Shown: positions 1 through 10,589 of the stretch, piece by piece | How the letters are laid out: every line of letters begins with the position of its first letter | Position numbering within the stretch: position 1 is the stretch's first letter | Position numbers and translations under genes: made by a program | Notes under the pieces: model-generated | Database searches by the model: none | What the model was told of the DNA's origin: nothing | Seen by the model: only the letters and a program-made list of their open reading frames with translations | NCBI GenBank assembly: GCA_036927565.1 | Contig: JAYESD010000002.1 | Coordinates: forward strand, 220,909,882-220,973,881 | Direction of reading: 5' to 3' | Length of the DNA stretch: 64,000 bases | Source of the DNA: Tuctoria greenei | Lineage: Eukaryota; Streptophyta; Magnoliopsida; Poales; Poaceae

Positions 1-115
1 TTGAAATCAAAATATGGGGATACTTACATTATTCAGCCTAGCTTTGGAAAACAAATGATTGGAAATGAATAAAAATCCTAAGTAGTAAGCATCCTATGCT
101 GTCGGGACATCTAAA

Positions 116-930
116 CTATGGTGCGTTGTAGATGTCACGCTCCCCAATAGCACTGCACAAGCGCCGCAGTTTGGCACTCATGCCATGGCAAGCACCTTCA
201 ATCTCCTCCTTGAGGGCCATGATATCGTCCTTCAGTTCCGCCCTTCAGCCATCAAGTCCGTCAGCTTCTTATTCTCCAAGCAGAGAGAAGCGAGTTCCTT
301 GGTCAGCTTTGCCACTTTAGGGGCATGAGGAGAGTCCTCATCACTACCCTCGAACTGGTCGGGTGGCCCGTTGATGGCAAATGGTGGGATGTGCCGTATA
401 ATTTTGGAGGGCAACGAGCCCGTCAACTCCTCCATCGCCAGATTATCCACACGCTTGAATAGGCCCTTAGCATAGTCTCCTTCGGGTTTGTGCACCCCGT
501 GGATAAGAAAGCGATCTCCCATGCGTTCCAGTGAGGTACAGGTGGGCGTCTTGTAGTGGTGGCACACTACATCGCCCGTCTTAGTCGTTAAAGTATACAT
601 GAACTCCTCGCCGGGCTGCAACGATGGGAGAGACTCATATTTTCTGTGGAAAACACATGTCTTGACTGGGCTTAGCCCAGCCAAAGTCGAACGGCCTGGC
701 GTCGTCGACTTCATTGGTGTTCTCCGAGGGGAGAGCGACCGGACAGCGCTACGAGGTGTAGGGCTGCGCCCGCTGGAGTCATCGCGGGCGAGATCATGGC
801 AAGGGGCTTGACATCGATCGCCATGACGAACTGCAAAGGAGAGGGAAGTTTTGTTGTTGGCTGGCTTAATGTCTCCGCTCAGGTTAAAGGTTGAGCCGGA
901 GGCATGAGGCACTATCTTCTTGTCGGCCAT
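116..930 (-). pseudogene. 3' accessory ORF of the Athila element (unknown function)
   Basis: I do not recognise this protein. An ATG at 930 in good context (G at +4) opens a reading frame of about 232 codons to a stop at 232-234. The same protein appears to continue in another frame to a TAG at 116-118, so a small indel near 235-245 probably removed the last 40 or so residues. The N-terminal half is rich in Ser, Pro and Arg, and the C-terminal part is a charged heptad-like helix (KVAKLTKELASLCLENKKL) suggesting a coiled coil. There is no membrane segment, so it is not an obvious env-like protein although it sits where Athila env-like genes lie. A TATA box at 993-1002 lies about 65 bp upstream, so it could have been transcribed separately. 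An upstream in-frame ATG at 960 exists, but I prefer 930 because of its context. Confidence 0.5.
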
Positions 931-992
931 GACGAGGACGGGAGGAGGATGATGATCCAATGAGGTGTACGACTTTCTTCTCTTGTTTCCGT

Positions 993-1002
993 CCTTTAAA
1001 TA
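993..1002 (-). promoter_or_regulatory. TATA box for the 3' accessory ORF
   Basis: The minus strand reads CCTATTTAAAGG here, a good plant TATA box about 65 bp before the ATG at 930. About 95-140 bp further upstream is the palindromic motif GGTTCGGCCGAACC, which recurs upstream of TATA boxes in the LTRs of this window. Confidence 0.5.
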
Positions 1003-1383
1003 GGCGGGGAACGATGCGTTTCACCGAGGATTTTGTGGAGGATATCGAGAAAGATTAACACAAGAAAACAGAACGCGAGCAGCGTGAAGGGAAGGTTGGC
1101 TGACCCTAGGGTTCGGCCGAACCCCTTCTAGCTCCGTTCGGGCCACATTTTCTCGGGTCGATTGAATGGGCCTTCTAGAAGAAAAATTGGATGGGCCCAT
1201 TAGTTGGATGTGGAGAATTTAAACAGAATTGAAAGAAATGGCATGGAAATCGATTAGATTTACCACGTTAAATTCTTTTTCTGTATCCTTTTGGGAATTG
1301 AGGAATAATTTGAGTCAGTGCCCATTCACTTTGAATAGTTGACCGTCATCACCTTGGAGTGTGATTGCTCCATGGGATCAAGT
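1003..1383 (-). other. Non-coding spacer and likely internal promoter region
   Basis: This stretch lies between the integrase end and the TATA box at 993-1002. It contains no ORF of note. It holds the GGTTCGGCCGAACC palindrome near 1109-1122 and a GGGCCCATTAG box near 1194, the latter typical of plant promoters. Confidence 0.4.
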
Positions 1384-2607
1384 CTATACTACAGTGAAGG
1401 GTCCTTCCCATTTACTTAAAAGCTTCCCATGTCCAAAGAGTTTAACCCTAGAGTTAAAGAGTAAAACATTATCTCTAGGTTTGAACTCTTTCGGTGTAAT
1501 CTTCTTATTGTGCCATCTTTTGGTTCTCTTTTTATAAATTCTGGCACTGTGGCACGCTTTATCTCTCCATTCCTCCAACTCAGAGATTTGCTTCAATCGG
1601 TGATTTCCAGCTTCGTTAAGATTCATGTTCCACCGCTTGATGGCCCAATACGCTCTATTTTCCAATTCTACAGGAAGATTTCATGTCTTCCCATAGAAAA
1701 GTTGGAAGGGAGACATGCCGATAGGTGTCTTGTAGGCAGTACGATATGCCCACAATGCATCGGGTAGCTTTTTCTTCCATCCCGTTCCCATTTCCAAGAC
1801 ATTCTTTTGCAGAATATTCTTAATTTGTTTACTAGACGTTTGTGCTTTACCACTTGTATGTGGGTGGTATGGGGTAGCAATGTTAAGCTGGACTCCAAGT
1901 TCCCTTAAAAAGTTCCGGAAGGTCTTATCTATGGAATGATACCCTCCATCACTTATGACCATATGGGGAGTTCCGAAGCGTGGGAAAATGATCTCATGGA
2001 ACATTTTCCCTTCTTGCTTGGAATCAGCATTCTTGCATGGCAATGCTTCTACCCATTTTGACACATAATCGACGACAACCAGAATATACTCGCAATCATA
2101 AGACCTAGGAAAAGGTCCCGTGAAATCAATACCCCATACATCAAATAATTCCACTTGGAGATTGTATGTTAGAGGCATCGCATTGCGAGCAGAGATTCCT
2201 CCATGCTTCTATGATTTCCAACATCTGCGAATGAATTCCTTGGTATCTTCATACATTGAAGGCCAGTAGAATCCACTCTGCTAGATCTTTGCCTGAGTAC
2301 GGTAAACACCGTAATGACCAGCATAGGGTCCAGCATGACATTTCTCTATAATTTTGGTGCCTTCGATTGATGGGGCGCACCTTCTAAAAAGGCCATCAGC
2401 GCATACTTGATAGAGGTAAGGGTCATCCCAAAGGTGTCTACGACTCTCATAAATGAGTTTCTTTTTGTTCTCCCCTGGTGGTACGTATCCCATTACCATA
2501 AAGTTCACTATATCCGCATACCAAGGGTGAGAGTCTGTCACTTTGAGGAGCATATCATCTCGTAGGAAGTCATTGATAGGTATGTCCATTGTTTGAGTGA
2601 CATCCAT
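1384..2607 (-). pseudogene. Athila integrase (degraded)
   Basis: The segment encodes the end of the spacer after RNase H, a partial zinc-binding region (AGHYGVYR), the integrase core and the C-terminal region. In the core the first Asp (WGIDFTGPF) and second Asp (VISDGGYHS) are present. The third acidic residue, normally Glu in a GQAE-type motif, reads Gln in TSGKAQTSSKQIK, so the D,D-35-E triad is broken. A stop near 2280 interrupts the zinc region and the second Cys pair is degraded. The C-terminal part at 1384-1665 is in another frame and ends with a WEGPF motif. The family inserts cDNA into the genome; this copy cannot be active. Confidence 0.85.
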
Positions 2608-4078
2608 ACGTGAAAGATGATCTGCTACTGAAATTTCTACTCCTTTTTTTATCTCTTATTTCCAGATCAAATTCTTGGAGTAGAAGAATCCGCTGAATTA
2701 CCCTGGGTTTAGCATCCTTTTTGGTAAGCAGATATTTCAAAGCAGCATGGTCTGTGTAGATTATGACCTTTGCTCCAACCAAATAGGATCTAAACTTGTC
2801 GATAGCAAAAACTACTGCTAGGAGCTCTTTTCCAGTTGTGGCATAATTGAGTTGGGCTCCTGTCAGAGTTCAACTAGCGTAGGCTATTGCGTGATGCTTT
2901 TTATCTTTGGTTTGGCCTAAGACCGCACCAACAACAAAGTCACTAGCATCACACATGATTTGGAATGGCAGTGTCCAATCAGGAGGTTGGATAACTGGAG
3001 CTGAGATGAGTGCCTTTTTGAGTATATCAAATGATTTAAGACATTCATCATCAAAATCCAAGGGAGCTTCTTTAGCTAATAGGTTGGTGAGGGGTCTAGC
3101 GATTTTGGAGAAATCTTTGATAAATCGTCGGTAGAACCCCGCATGACCTAAAAAACTGCAAATTCCCTTAACATTGATAGGAGGTGGAAGTTTCTCAATA
3201 ACTTCAATTTTAGCTTTATCCACCTCTATCTCTCTCTCGGAAACCAAGTGTCCAAGAACGATGCCTTCCCGGACCATGAAATGGCACTTTCCCCAATTAA
3301 GCACAAGTTCCTTCTCCTGGCATCTTTGTAAGACCCTATCTAAATTTTCTAGACAATGATCAAAAGTTTTTCCATAGACGGAGAAATCGTCCATGAAAAC
3401 TTTCATGATATCCTCGATCATGTATGAAAATATAGACATTATGCATCTCTGGAAAGAGGCAGGAGTGTTACATAGTCCAAAGGACATACGACGGTAGGCA
3501 TAGGTCCCATAAGGACAAGTGAACGTGGTCTTACATTAATCATCGGGATGGATACGAATTTTATGATATCCCGAATACCCATCAACGAAATAGAAGTAGG
3601 AGTGTTTTTCCAATCGCTCTAACATCTCATCGATGAAGGGCAATGGAAAATGGTCTTTCCTTGTTGCCTTGTTAAGTTTTCGGTAGTCAATGCACATCCT
3701 CCATCCCGTGACGGTCCGTTGAGGAATTAATTCATTATTCTCGTTTTGAACGACCGTCATACCTCCCTTCTTAGGCACTAGTTGAACTGGACTTACCCAT
3801 TCACTACGAGGAACAGGGTAAATAATCCTAGCATGCAAAAGTTTCAAGACTTCTTTCTTGACAACTTCCCGCATCGCATTATTCAATTGCCTTTGAGGTT
3901 CCCTTGAGGGGACACTCTCAGGGTCAATAGGAATACGATGGGTGCATAAAGCTGGACTAATTCCCTTGAGATCCTGAAGTGAATATACAAAAATAGCTCT
4001 ATGCCTTTCTAACATGGCTATGAGTTTGAGCATTTCATCTTCTGAAAGCTTGTCACATATGATGACATGGGCTTCCAA
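2570..4078 (-). pseudogene. Athila reverse transcriptase and RNase H (degraded)
   Basis: The RT begins around 4078. The fingers/palm motif with the first catalytic Asp (FVDGYSGYHKI) is near 3560 and the second motif VFMDDFSVYG is near 3380. The RNase H part includes FQIMCDASD and IIYTDHAALKYLL. The frame is open except for a TAA at 3533-3535 after HPDD (from CAA) and a TGA near 2867-2869 after AYAS (probably from CGA). A run of seven A (2644-2650 on the opposite strand) shifts the frame at the end of RNase H, after which the downstream protein resumes in another frame. Confidence 0.9.
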
Positions 4079-4086
4079 ATCGTCAT

Positions 4087-5036
4087 TTAGAAAGGCATAA
4101 TGTAGGCCTGGAGGTAGAATCTTGAGGTCAACAGGAGGTTTTGGGGAGGGCTCTTCTTTTGGCAGTTCAATTTCCTCCTGAATTCATCCTCCTCTTGGAC
4201 GAAGTCTTCTTCTCCTTCAATTTTAGGGGGTTCTAAAAATTGAAGAGTCCTGACCTCCTCCATTGGCTCATCTTGGATGAGAGATTCTGCAGATGTGTTC
4301 TTTGAACTCGGAATAGGCATGGAGAAATTTCTCCCTCCAAGATTGATATTGAGGTTTCCTTCCAAGGGAACTTCCATGAGAAATTTCTCTTTGTGAATCC
4401 CTATCATGATGTCAAAATCTTGGATTTCGAACATGTGAAAATCTAGGAGAGCCTCCACATGTGTCTAACAGACACTTGTTGCAGAACCCCACATCCTTCA
4501 AGAATGGTTCCAAATGAATCTCGGAAGGATTTGCGTGTTGGTGCCAATGGCACATCGCCAAGAATGGCGAGAGCACAAGAATCAGAAATGAGATTTGCTC
4601 CAACAGTAGGGTTGTATAGGATTCTCATTGGTGTCCCTCTAATAGAACATAAAATGGTAGCCAAAGGTGAGGTCATCCGAAGAATTTTGGGTGAATTCTT
4701 GACTTCAGCTATCCACTCTCTGCTTAGGATAGAGGTCAACTCCTTGACCGTCTGATGGACGAACACCCCGTCAGGTGGTTCAGGTGGAGTTGGTGGCAAT
4801 GAAGGTTTCCTATATCAACAATACTTTGAGGTATTTCCATAATCTTCAAAAAGCTCTTCCTCGAAGTAAAATGGAAACTGCGAGGGTTTAATTTCTTCTA
4901 CCTTCGTAGTCTCAGGTTCGGGAGAGGATTCCTCTGGCAAGGCTTGGGGTAAACAAGAAATGGGTTCATCCTTGTCGAAGAGTGTATCCTCTGTTCTTGA
5001 CACGACATCCTCTCGGGGAGGCTCATTAAGACCCAT
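4087..5036 (-). pseudogene. Athila gag-pol junction and protease region (degraded)
   Basis: Two in-phase pieces (5036-4815 and 4799-4443) encode a charged linker followed by the Athila protease-like domain with the block YNPTVGANLISDS and LEGCG. A classic DTG/DSG active site is not visible; the related position reads NPTVGAN, as I recall for this lineage. A third piece (4458-4087) in another frame encodes an acidic linker up to the RT. Frameshifts separate the gag end, protease and linker. Confidence 0.7.
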
Positions 5037-5665
5037 AATGAAGAATTTTCCAGAATTATGTCGAGAAGATCCTTGCCTTCTTCTGGAGTCTTATGGAGGA
5101 AAGATCCTCCAGCCGTAATGTCAAGATATAGGGCAGAATCTTTGTATAATCCCATGAAGAAATGTTGCAAAAGCATTGGATTAGAGATTAACAAATCTGG
5201 GCCATAATTTTTCAAAAGAGAAAATCTTTCCCAAGCTGCACCTATGGATTCCTTCTCCATCTACTGGAAGCTTAGTACTTCCTTTCGTAAGGAAACAATT
5301 CGGGCAATGGGAAAGAAATTAAGAAAAAATTTGTCTTGTAATTCACTCCAATCACCGTTTGTCTTCACAACGTAGTGGTTGTACCATTGTTTGGCTTTTT
5401 CCTTGAGGGAAAAAGGAAACAACTTCCATTTGAGAGTTTCCTGTGTCATACCATTGATTAGAAGGCATGAACACAGTTGTTCGAACTCTCGTAGATGGTG
5501 GTAAGGGTTTTCACAATCTGTTCCTAAAAAGGATTGTTCCCGAACCATGGATATAAAGCCAGGGCGAAGTTCATAGCTGGTTGAACAAATAGGTCCCGCC
5601 GAAGATAGTGGCTCACAGAACTTGCCCTTCGGAGCAGAGTAAGAAAGAATGGTGGGTTGCTCCAT
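4898..5665 (-). pseudogene. Athila gag (interrupted by a stop)
   Basis: The ATG at 5665 is about 100 bp inside the primer-binding site. The first 134 codons carry the retrotransposon gag core (ENPYHHLREFEQLC, LFPFSLKEKAKQWY). A TAG at 5261-5263 then interrupts an otherwise continuous frame that goes on for another 120 codons (AAWERFSLLKNYGPD). The stop sits where related gag proteins have Gln, so a CAG to TAG change is likely. The protein forms the capsid of the virus-like particle in the family. Confidence 0.85.
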
Positions 5666-5764
5666 TTATATGGTGGTGGTAAGGTAAGAATAAGAAAGGT
5701 AAGATGATAGATGAGGGGGATATGATACGAGGGTCATCTTGGTTCGAAGATTAACAGCACCTTT

Positions 5765-5782
5765 TCCCCGGCAATGGCGCCA
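5765..5782 (-). other. Primer-binding site (tRNA-Asp type)
   Basis: The plus strand TCCCCGGCAATGGCGCCA matches the 3' end of plant tRNA-Asp, as known for Athila elements. It lies 8 nt inside the LTR edge. The same spacing is seen at 54838-54855 and 60883-60900. Confidence 0.8.
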
Positions 5783-5790
5783 GAAATGCT

Positions 5791-7019
5791 TGTTGGTATT
5801 TCTTAACACCACAGAGTTATCCGCAAGCGCACGGAAATACCGTTGTAGCACTTACCCTTAAGGAGTATTCCCAAGGGTATCGAGTCCAAAGAACGTGCGT
5901 GCTAATCTTTCGAACTAGCTCACCCAAGGACACAAAGTTGTTTGGTAGGCAAGGAACAGAGAGGAACTCAAAGTATTGATCCTAATTCAAGGTAGTTTGC
6001 AGTAGATGCTTGCTTCGGGCACAGGCTTACTCCTAGCAATACTAGGACGACTCCCGCCAAGTGCCTATGGCATAGCTGAACGTGGAGGATTATGAAGGAC
6101 AAATAGGTTTGTCACCACCTACTGCCTAACTCTTCAATCCGTTGGTCTACGATATATCCAGGGATGATTTATAACCTAAGCACCACGCTTACATTCTAAA
6201 TCACTACTCTAGTTGTTTCGAACACAAAACTACAACTAGAGTCTCTAATGAATTAAAGCAGCGAACCCACAAGTAACTACTTGTGCAAACTATTAAGAAT
6301 AATAGATCAAACTTGTATTAAATTCACAATGGCTTACTTGATTGAGTAAAAACTTTGTAGAGATACAAGTGTAGAAGAGGGCCTTGACAAGCCCAAGCCT
6401 CCTTCTCCTAGACTCTTCACCACATTCTCCTTCTAATTTTGTAGCCTCTAGGACTACTCTAAACCTTTGGAGTGTAGCACTATTCTAAACTTTTGGTGTG
6501 TGTGAGAAGTAAGGTGAGGGGGGTCGATTTATAGGTGGAGAACGGTCAATTCCCGCCACAATTAATGCGCGAATCAGTCACCATTGACTCCAGGGAGCTG
6601 GGAGGAGCCAACACGTGTCATTTTACCAAGTTTAGCGCCAGGAAGGGGTCGGCTGAACCCCTTGTTCGACCGACCTGGTCAAGCCTCCCCTCAGGGAGTG
6701 CTTCCTCCAGGTGGCTTCCAGGTGGGCCCCCTTGATGTATATGGGTGCAACACCATTGGATCTCCTCGTATTCTTCTGTTTATGGGCCATTCGATCCGTG
6801 TGTTGCCACGTGTCATCGCCTAATTCATTGAAATCCATTTTCAGGGATTCATCCCTGCATGTTTTGGTATTTTGGGTAATAATTCACCTGCGTACAAATA
6901 GACACCAACACTTCTGGAATTGGGTTAGTTTATAGCCCTACCACTTTGTTTTGAGTTTCTTTTATGCACATTATCAGGTGAATTGACAGTCAAAATATGG
7001 TACTTAAGGACCGTCAACA
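5791..7019 (-). repeat. 5' LTR of the first Athila element
   Basis: The edge on the primer-site side is TGTTGGTATT. The other edge is set at CCGTCAACA (7019) by similarity to LTRs at 54923-56441 and 60909-62409, which share the terminal block with TTGAC...CCGTCAA. A nearer TGTTGGT/ACCAACA pair would end at 6910 instead. On the minus strand there is a TATA box at 6525-6534 and, about 120-155 bp upstream of it, the GGTCGGC/GACCGACC block. The target duplication cannot be checked because the other end is outside. Confidence 0.75.
6525..6534 (-). promoter_or_regulatory. LTR TATA box
   Basis: The minus strand reads CTATAAATCG in the U3/R region of the LTR, at the same relative place as TATA boxes at 55957-55964 and 61933-61940 in the two related LTRs. 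Confidence 0.6.
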
Positions 7020-7633
7020 ACATGGTGTGTGTAGCTACAGGGGTAGACTTCGTCTCAGGACAACTTGCTCGCTTCTTAATTCATCTTTGTTGCCATGCAT
7101 GGAGATCAAAATCTAAAAGCAGTCATCTGCTAGCTAGTGGGACATTCCAAAAAAAATACAAAAAATATGAATCGCCAAATGTATATGTGCTAATGCAAAT
7201 GATATGCAAATACAGCCAAGTCCTCAAAAGGACGATGGTAAACAATCAACATTTTGTAACATTAATCACAATGAAATGATAAGATTTAGTATATACTACT
7301 ACATACTAAAAAACATTTTCCTATGCGCGGACTACAAATGAAAAAATTGAGTGAAAGAACACAAAAGAGGAGAAATGCAGCCTCAACCACGATCTCAATG
7401 GAGTTTCAACCAAGAGTCGTCGATTGTCGCAACACAACAAATTCTTGGCTAGACATTGAACAATAGTTATCTCGCCCTTTTTTAGAAAGGAGTTATTTTT
7501 CGATACTGCATAGGACTCGTTGTTCATGAATAGAAAAGACATTTATCATTAAAATAGAAACAACACATATATTACAAACAAGAACTACGAAAGCACAAAG
7601 AAAACAAGAAAAAGATAAACTACAAATACTACT
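7020..7633. other. No gene recognised
   Basis: AT-rich DNA between the Athila LTR and the first small gene. I see no convincing ORF, repeat or RNA gene. The 3' flank of the minus-strand gene at 7634-8239 extends into it, with AATAAAA-free A/T-rich DNA near 7550-7630. Confidence 0.4.
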
Positions 7634-8239
7634 CTACTCGGAGTCAGAGGAGATCTCCTCCACCTCCTTCTCTGTTGCCGCCGCCTGCTCCTCCGCCGCT
7701 GCTGCTGTCGCCGCATCCTCTGCCGCTGCCGTTGCTGCCTCCTCCGCTGCCGCTGCTGCTGCCGCCTCCTCTGGCAATTGAGTCCGAAGCTTCCGGGCGA
7801 TGGTCCACAGAAGATGCTGGCGGCCCTCCAACCTAGCCACCTCCCCAATCATCTCGTAGAGGACTTTGAGACGACCGGCAACAAACCCTAACCCGAAGCA
7901 GTAGTGGCCGGTGGTGTCCATGCTGGTGCAGACGGGAAGTTTCCGAAGACCTAGACGGTCACACGAGCGAGATGTATGAGAAAATACATCCCGCACCAAT
8001 TTGTCGAGCTTTTTTGTGTGCCCGGCGGTGGCGGAAAGGTGCTCGGTGGCCTCCTTTAGGCGCTGATCGAGTTTATCGAAGCGGTGTTCGACGAGGCAGA
8101 CAGTCTCCTGAACCCAAACGGGCTGAGGAGGTGCGAGCGCCGCGGGCGGAGAAGGGGACGGAGGAGGTGCGGGTGCCGCCTCCAGTTCCACCGGCATTGG
8201 CAGCGATGGAAACGGAGAAGAAGGAGGTTCGGAGGACAT
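7634..8239 (-). CDS. Unrecognised small gene, copy A (intact)
   Basis: A 201-residue protein if started at the ATG at 8239. An in-frame ATG at 8377 lies too close to the TATA box (8391-8400) to be in the mRNA, so the later start is chosen. The protein has a Pro/Ser-rich N-terminus, a region with coiled-coil character (KLDQRLKEATEHLS), a central core (DVFSHTSRSCDRLGL, TTGHYCFGLGFVAGRLKVL), and a long Ala/Glu tract ending in EEISSDSE. The core is also found in copy C at 13302-13690, so it is under some constraint or is at least ancestral. I know no family for it. No signal peptide or membrane segment is evident. It is the only uninterrupted copy of three in the window. Confidence 0.6.
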   Translation of the reverse strand: MSSEPPSSPFPSLPMPVELEAAPAPPPSPSPPAALAPPQPVWVQETVCLVEHRFDKLDQRLKEATEHLSATAGHTKKLDKLVRDVFSHTSRSCDRLGLRKLPVCTSMDTTGHYCFGLGFVAGRLKVLYEMIGEVARLEGRQHLLWTIARKLRTQLPEEAAAAAAAEEAATAAAEDAATAAAAEEQAAATEKEVEEISSDSE

Positions 8240-8390
8240 CGATGGCCTAGAGCGCTTCGGTGCGGCGACGGAGGTGTAGAGAATGAGCGAGTGGTGGTCA
8301 GCGATGGTGTGGCGGTGAAGGAAGAGAAGTTTGGAGGCTACGATCGATGGAGATGGAGTGGTGCAGCGGAGACGCAAGAGGACGGGTTTG

Positions 8391-8400
8391 CCTTTATAGC
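8391..8400 (-). promoter_or_regulatory. TATA box of copy A
   Basis: Minus strand GCTATAAAGG, about 155 bp upstream of the ATG at 8239. An almost identical block (CCCGCTATAAAGGCA) lies upstream of copy B at 9437-9445. Confidence 0.6.
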
Positions 8401-8550
8401 GGGTCCTCGTCTAAGACCATCCGCACCAGCGTACTCTAAAGCATACTCTATAGACTATTGTCCTTCAGCTTTTACAGTATGTACTCTAAGTTACACTGCG
8501 AAATAGTGTATCCAGTATGCTTTACAGTACGCCACTGCAGATGGTCAAGC

Positions 8551-8700
8551 GCGCAAGTGGAGATGATTGGACGCTTCGAAATCTGTGCTTTCGAATTAAT
8601 CCAAACCGCGGTTGGCTTCCTCTAAGTTGTCGCAACGGCTCGACGCGTCCCGTCTCCGCTTCATAGGCAGTTTTTTAATTTGACATGCAAAGGGTCTAGG
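8551..8700. repeat. Upstream module shared with copy B and the 42-43.7 kb array
   Basis: This stretch upstream of copy A matches 9459-9608 upstream of copy B. It contains GTCGCAACGGCTCGACG and TTTTTTAATTTGACATGCAAAGG. The reverse complement of the same module recurs three times near 42290, 42896 and 43500 with a 605-bp period. Confidence 0.65.
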
Positions 8701-8885
8701 GTATGCAGTGGCCCACCTGGCATACTTTGTAGGTCCGTCCGGCGGTGTTTCAGTTTTTCAGTTCCATTTTTCAATTTTGACATGCAAAGGGCCCACCGGC
8801 CCAAGGTATATGCAATGTTCCAATTTTTTTTTTCAGTTTGTCACGCAAAAGAGCTCGATCATGTTTCATGAGGTTACGTGTTTTC

Positions 8886-8890
<5 letters not shown>

Positions 8891-8976
<86 letters not shown>
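8891..8976. repeat. (TA)n microsatellite
   Basis: An uninterrupted TA dinucleotide run of about 43 units. It is close to the point where gene copy B loses its similarity to copy A. Confidence 0.95.
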
Positions 8977-8979
<3 letters not shown>

Positions 8980-9059
8980 GAAAGATCGTCAGAAAACAAA
9001 AGAAAAAAGTACAAGACGATGAACACACCACACATTCATGCATTCATTAACACACACAC

Positions 9060-9270
9060 ACATATGTGTGAACAGGCTGCCGGTGACCTCCTTAAGCTTT
9101 CCATTGAGTTTGTCGATGCTTTCCTCGATGAGGCAGACAGTCTCATCATAGTCGGACAGAAGAGGTGCGGGCGCCGCGGGTGGAGACGGGAGTGGAGGAG
9201 GTGCGGGCGTCGCGTCCTGTTCCACCGGCCTTGGCGGCGACGGAAACGGAGAAGGAGTTTCGGAGGACAT
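9060..9270 (-). pseudogene. Unrecognised small gene, copy B (3' truncated)
   Basis: The ATG at 9270 starts a protein like copy A: MSSETPSPFPSPP, then DETVCLIEESIDKLNGKLKEV. Similarity to copy A stops at about residue 68; the frame then runs through unrelated CA-rich DNA to a stop at 8989. The promoter is kept, with a TATA box at 9437-9445. The core domain is missing, so this is a truncated duplicate. Confidence 0.6.
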
Positions 9271-9436
9271 CGATGACCTGGAGCGCTTCAGTGTGGGGCT
9301 ACCCATTTGTGCGGAGACGGAGGTGCGAACAAAGAGAGAGAGAGGTGGTCGACGGTGGTGCGGCGGAGAAGCAAGTGGAGAAGTTTGGAGGCTAAAATCG
9401 ATCAAGATGTGCGGTGGAGAAGAAGAGGACGGTGTG

Positions 9437-9445
9437 CCTTTATAG
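9437..9445 (-). promoter_or_regulatory. TATA box of copy B
   Basis: Minus strand GCTATAAAGGCAC in the same context as the TATA box of copy A. Confidence 0.5.
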
Positions 9446-9458
9446 CGGGTCGTCGTCT

Positions 9459-9608
9459 AAGCGCGTGACTGGAGATGATCGGACACTTCAAAAATTGTGC
9501 TTTTGAATCAACGGTCAGAGTTACTCCAAATCGCGGTTCGCCTCCTCTCGGATATCGCAAAGGCTCAACATGTCCCATCGGCCAGTTTTTTAATTTGACA
9601 CACAAAGG
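9459..9608. repeat. Second copy of the upstream module
   Basis: Matches 8551-8700 (for example CACTTCAAAAATTGTGCTTT against CGCTTCGAAATCTGTGCTTT, and CAGTTTTTTAATTTGACA). It shows that the upstream flank was duplicated together with the gene. Confidence 0.65.
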
Positions 9609-10589
9609 TGCGAAGATTGACGTGAACGCGCGTGGCAATCGACCGAGAGTCTATATCTTTTTTTTAAGGATCCGACCATTGCCGATCGAGGGTCCATATC
9701 GAACTGATAATTGTCGTGGTCATGGATGATGGTGGACATGAATGTAATGCATGTGAAAGAGACTCGCGATCAAGCATGTTTGGTCACATGTTGAGGATTT
9801 TTGTGCCCCCTTGTTGAGGAACATGTGAATTGGATGACGTTGAGGATCGAATGTGGTGTACGTGTTTTCACAAGTGTGTTCATTTGTTCCTAAATCAGAA
9901 TACGTAGCGGCTAGCACCTACGCCTGTCGTTTCTTCAAAAGACGAGTACAACAATATATAATGGCAGCATGCGATCGTTAATTTGATGAACCACATACGT
10001 ACGTGGTGAGAGCTGTGTGCTTATTAGACGAGGTAGTCCACATTCTATCCTCGTACCGTCGAGGGAACATCCTTGTGTCAAATTTGTTATCTCTATTGAT
10101 GACAAGATAATATTCTTCATTAGTGTGGTAGTTAAACTGCCATATAGGTTGAGAGCATGCACACATGCATGGTAGAGAATACAATAAATATAGAAATATA
10201 TATACATGGTAGGAAATATTATTCTATTCTTAGAATACATGTTTGGGACGTAGAATGCATATGTACGTCTAAGATCCATGTGAAAGACCTCAATCATGTT
10301 TGCTGACGTTAAGTGTTCTCTTTTTTGTTGAGAGATCGTCATGTTTGAGGCTCGTTGATCATGTTTCGGGCGTAGCATGCATGGACAACAAACGTTCATG
10401 TGAAAGACCTCGATGCATGTGAAATAGCATGCATGTTTTTAAAAGCAAGATATAGTGTTTCCTCATGAAAAAATAATTTCATGAGAGATTGGGCGCACAA
10501 GCACACAAGCTAGAACTTGAGTGATGCACCTACGAATTCGATATATCGGGATGATCGATGGAACCCGATCCGCAAACTCGGTGGTAAGA
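9609..10589. other. No gene recognised; duplicated flank
   Basis: No convincing ORF. The block at 9825-9950 (GTTGAGGATCGAATGTGG, TTTTCACAAGTGTGTTCATT, GCGGCTAGCACCTACG) is repeated at 11825-11940, so this flank belongs to a local segmental duplication. AT-rich stretches with several short direct repeats of GAAAGACCTC occur at 10280-10410. Confidence 0.45.

Larger units (their letters stand above)
1..7019 (-). mobile_element. Athila-lineage Ty3 retrotransposon, 3' end outside window
   Basis: Reading on the minus strand from 7019 down, the order is 5' LTR, tRNA-Asp primer site, gag, protease, RT, RNase H, integrase and a 3' ORF, which is the order of Athila elements. The RT motif FMDDFSVYG and the block GHAGFYRRFIKDFSKIARPL are Athila-like. 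No second LTR is found below 1384, so the 3' LTR lies upstream of the window. All coding parts carry stops or frameshifts, so the copy is not autonomous. Lineage assignment rests on motif memory, not on a search. Confidence 0.85.

Noticed and set aside
5791..6910. LTR ending at ACCAACA (6910)
   Set aside because: TGTTGGT/ACCAACA is a neat inverted pair, but similarity to two related LTRs continues to about 7019, so the longer form is preferred.
7972..8250. A tRNA or small RNA gene in the intergenic stretches of 7-18 kb
   Set aside because: No cloverleaf-type A and B boxes or snRNA-like motifs were seen by eye.
8084..8506. 140-codon plus-strand frame
   Set aside because: It is the opposite strand of gene copy A and its promoter; the minus strand has TATA box, start and a core shared with copy C.
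8878..9276. Open frames with long Ile-Tyr runs
   Set aside because: They are translations of the (TA)n microsatellite and of the strand opposite to gene copy B.
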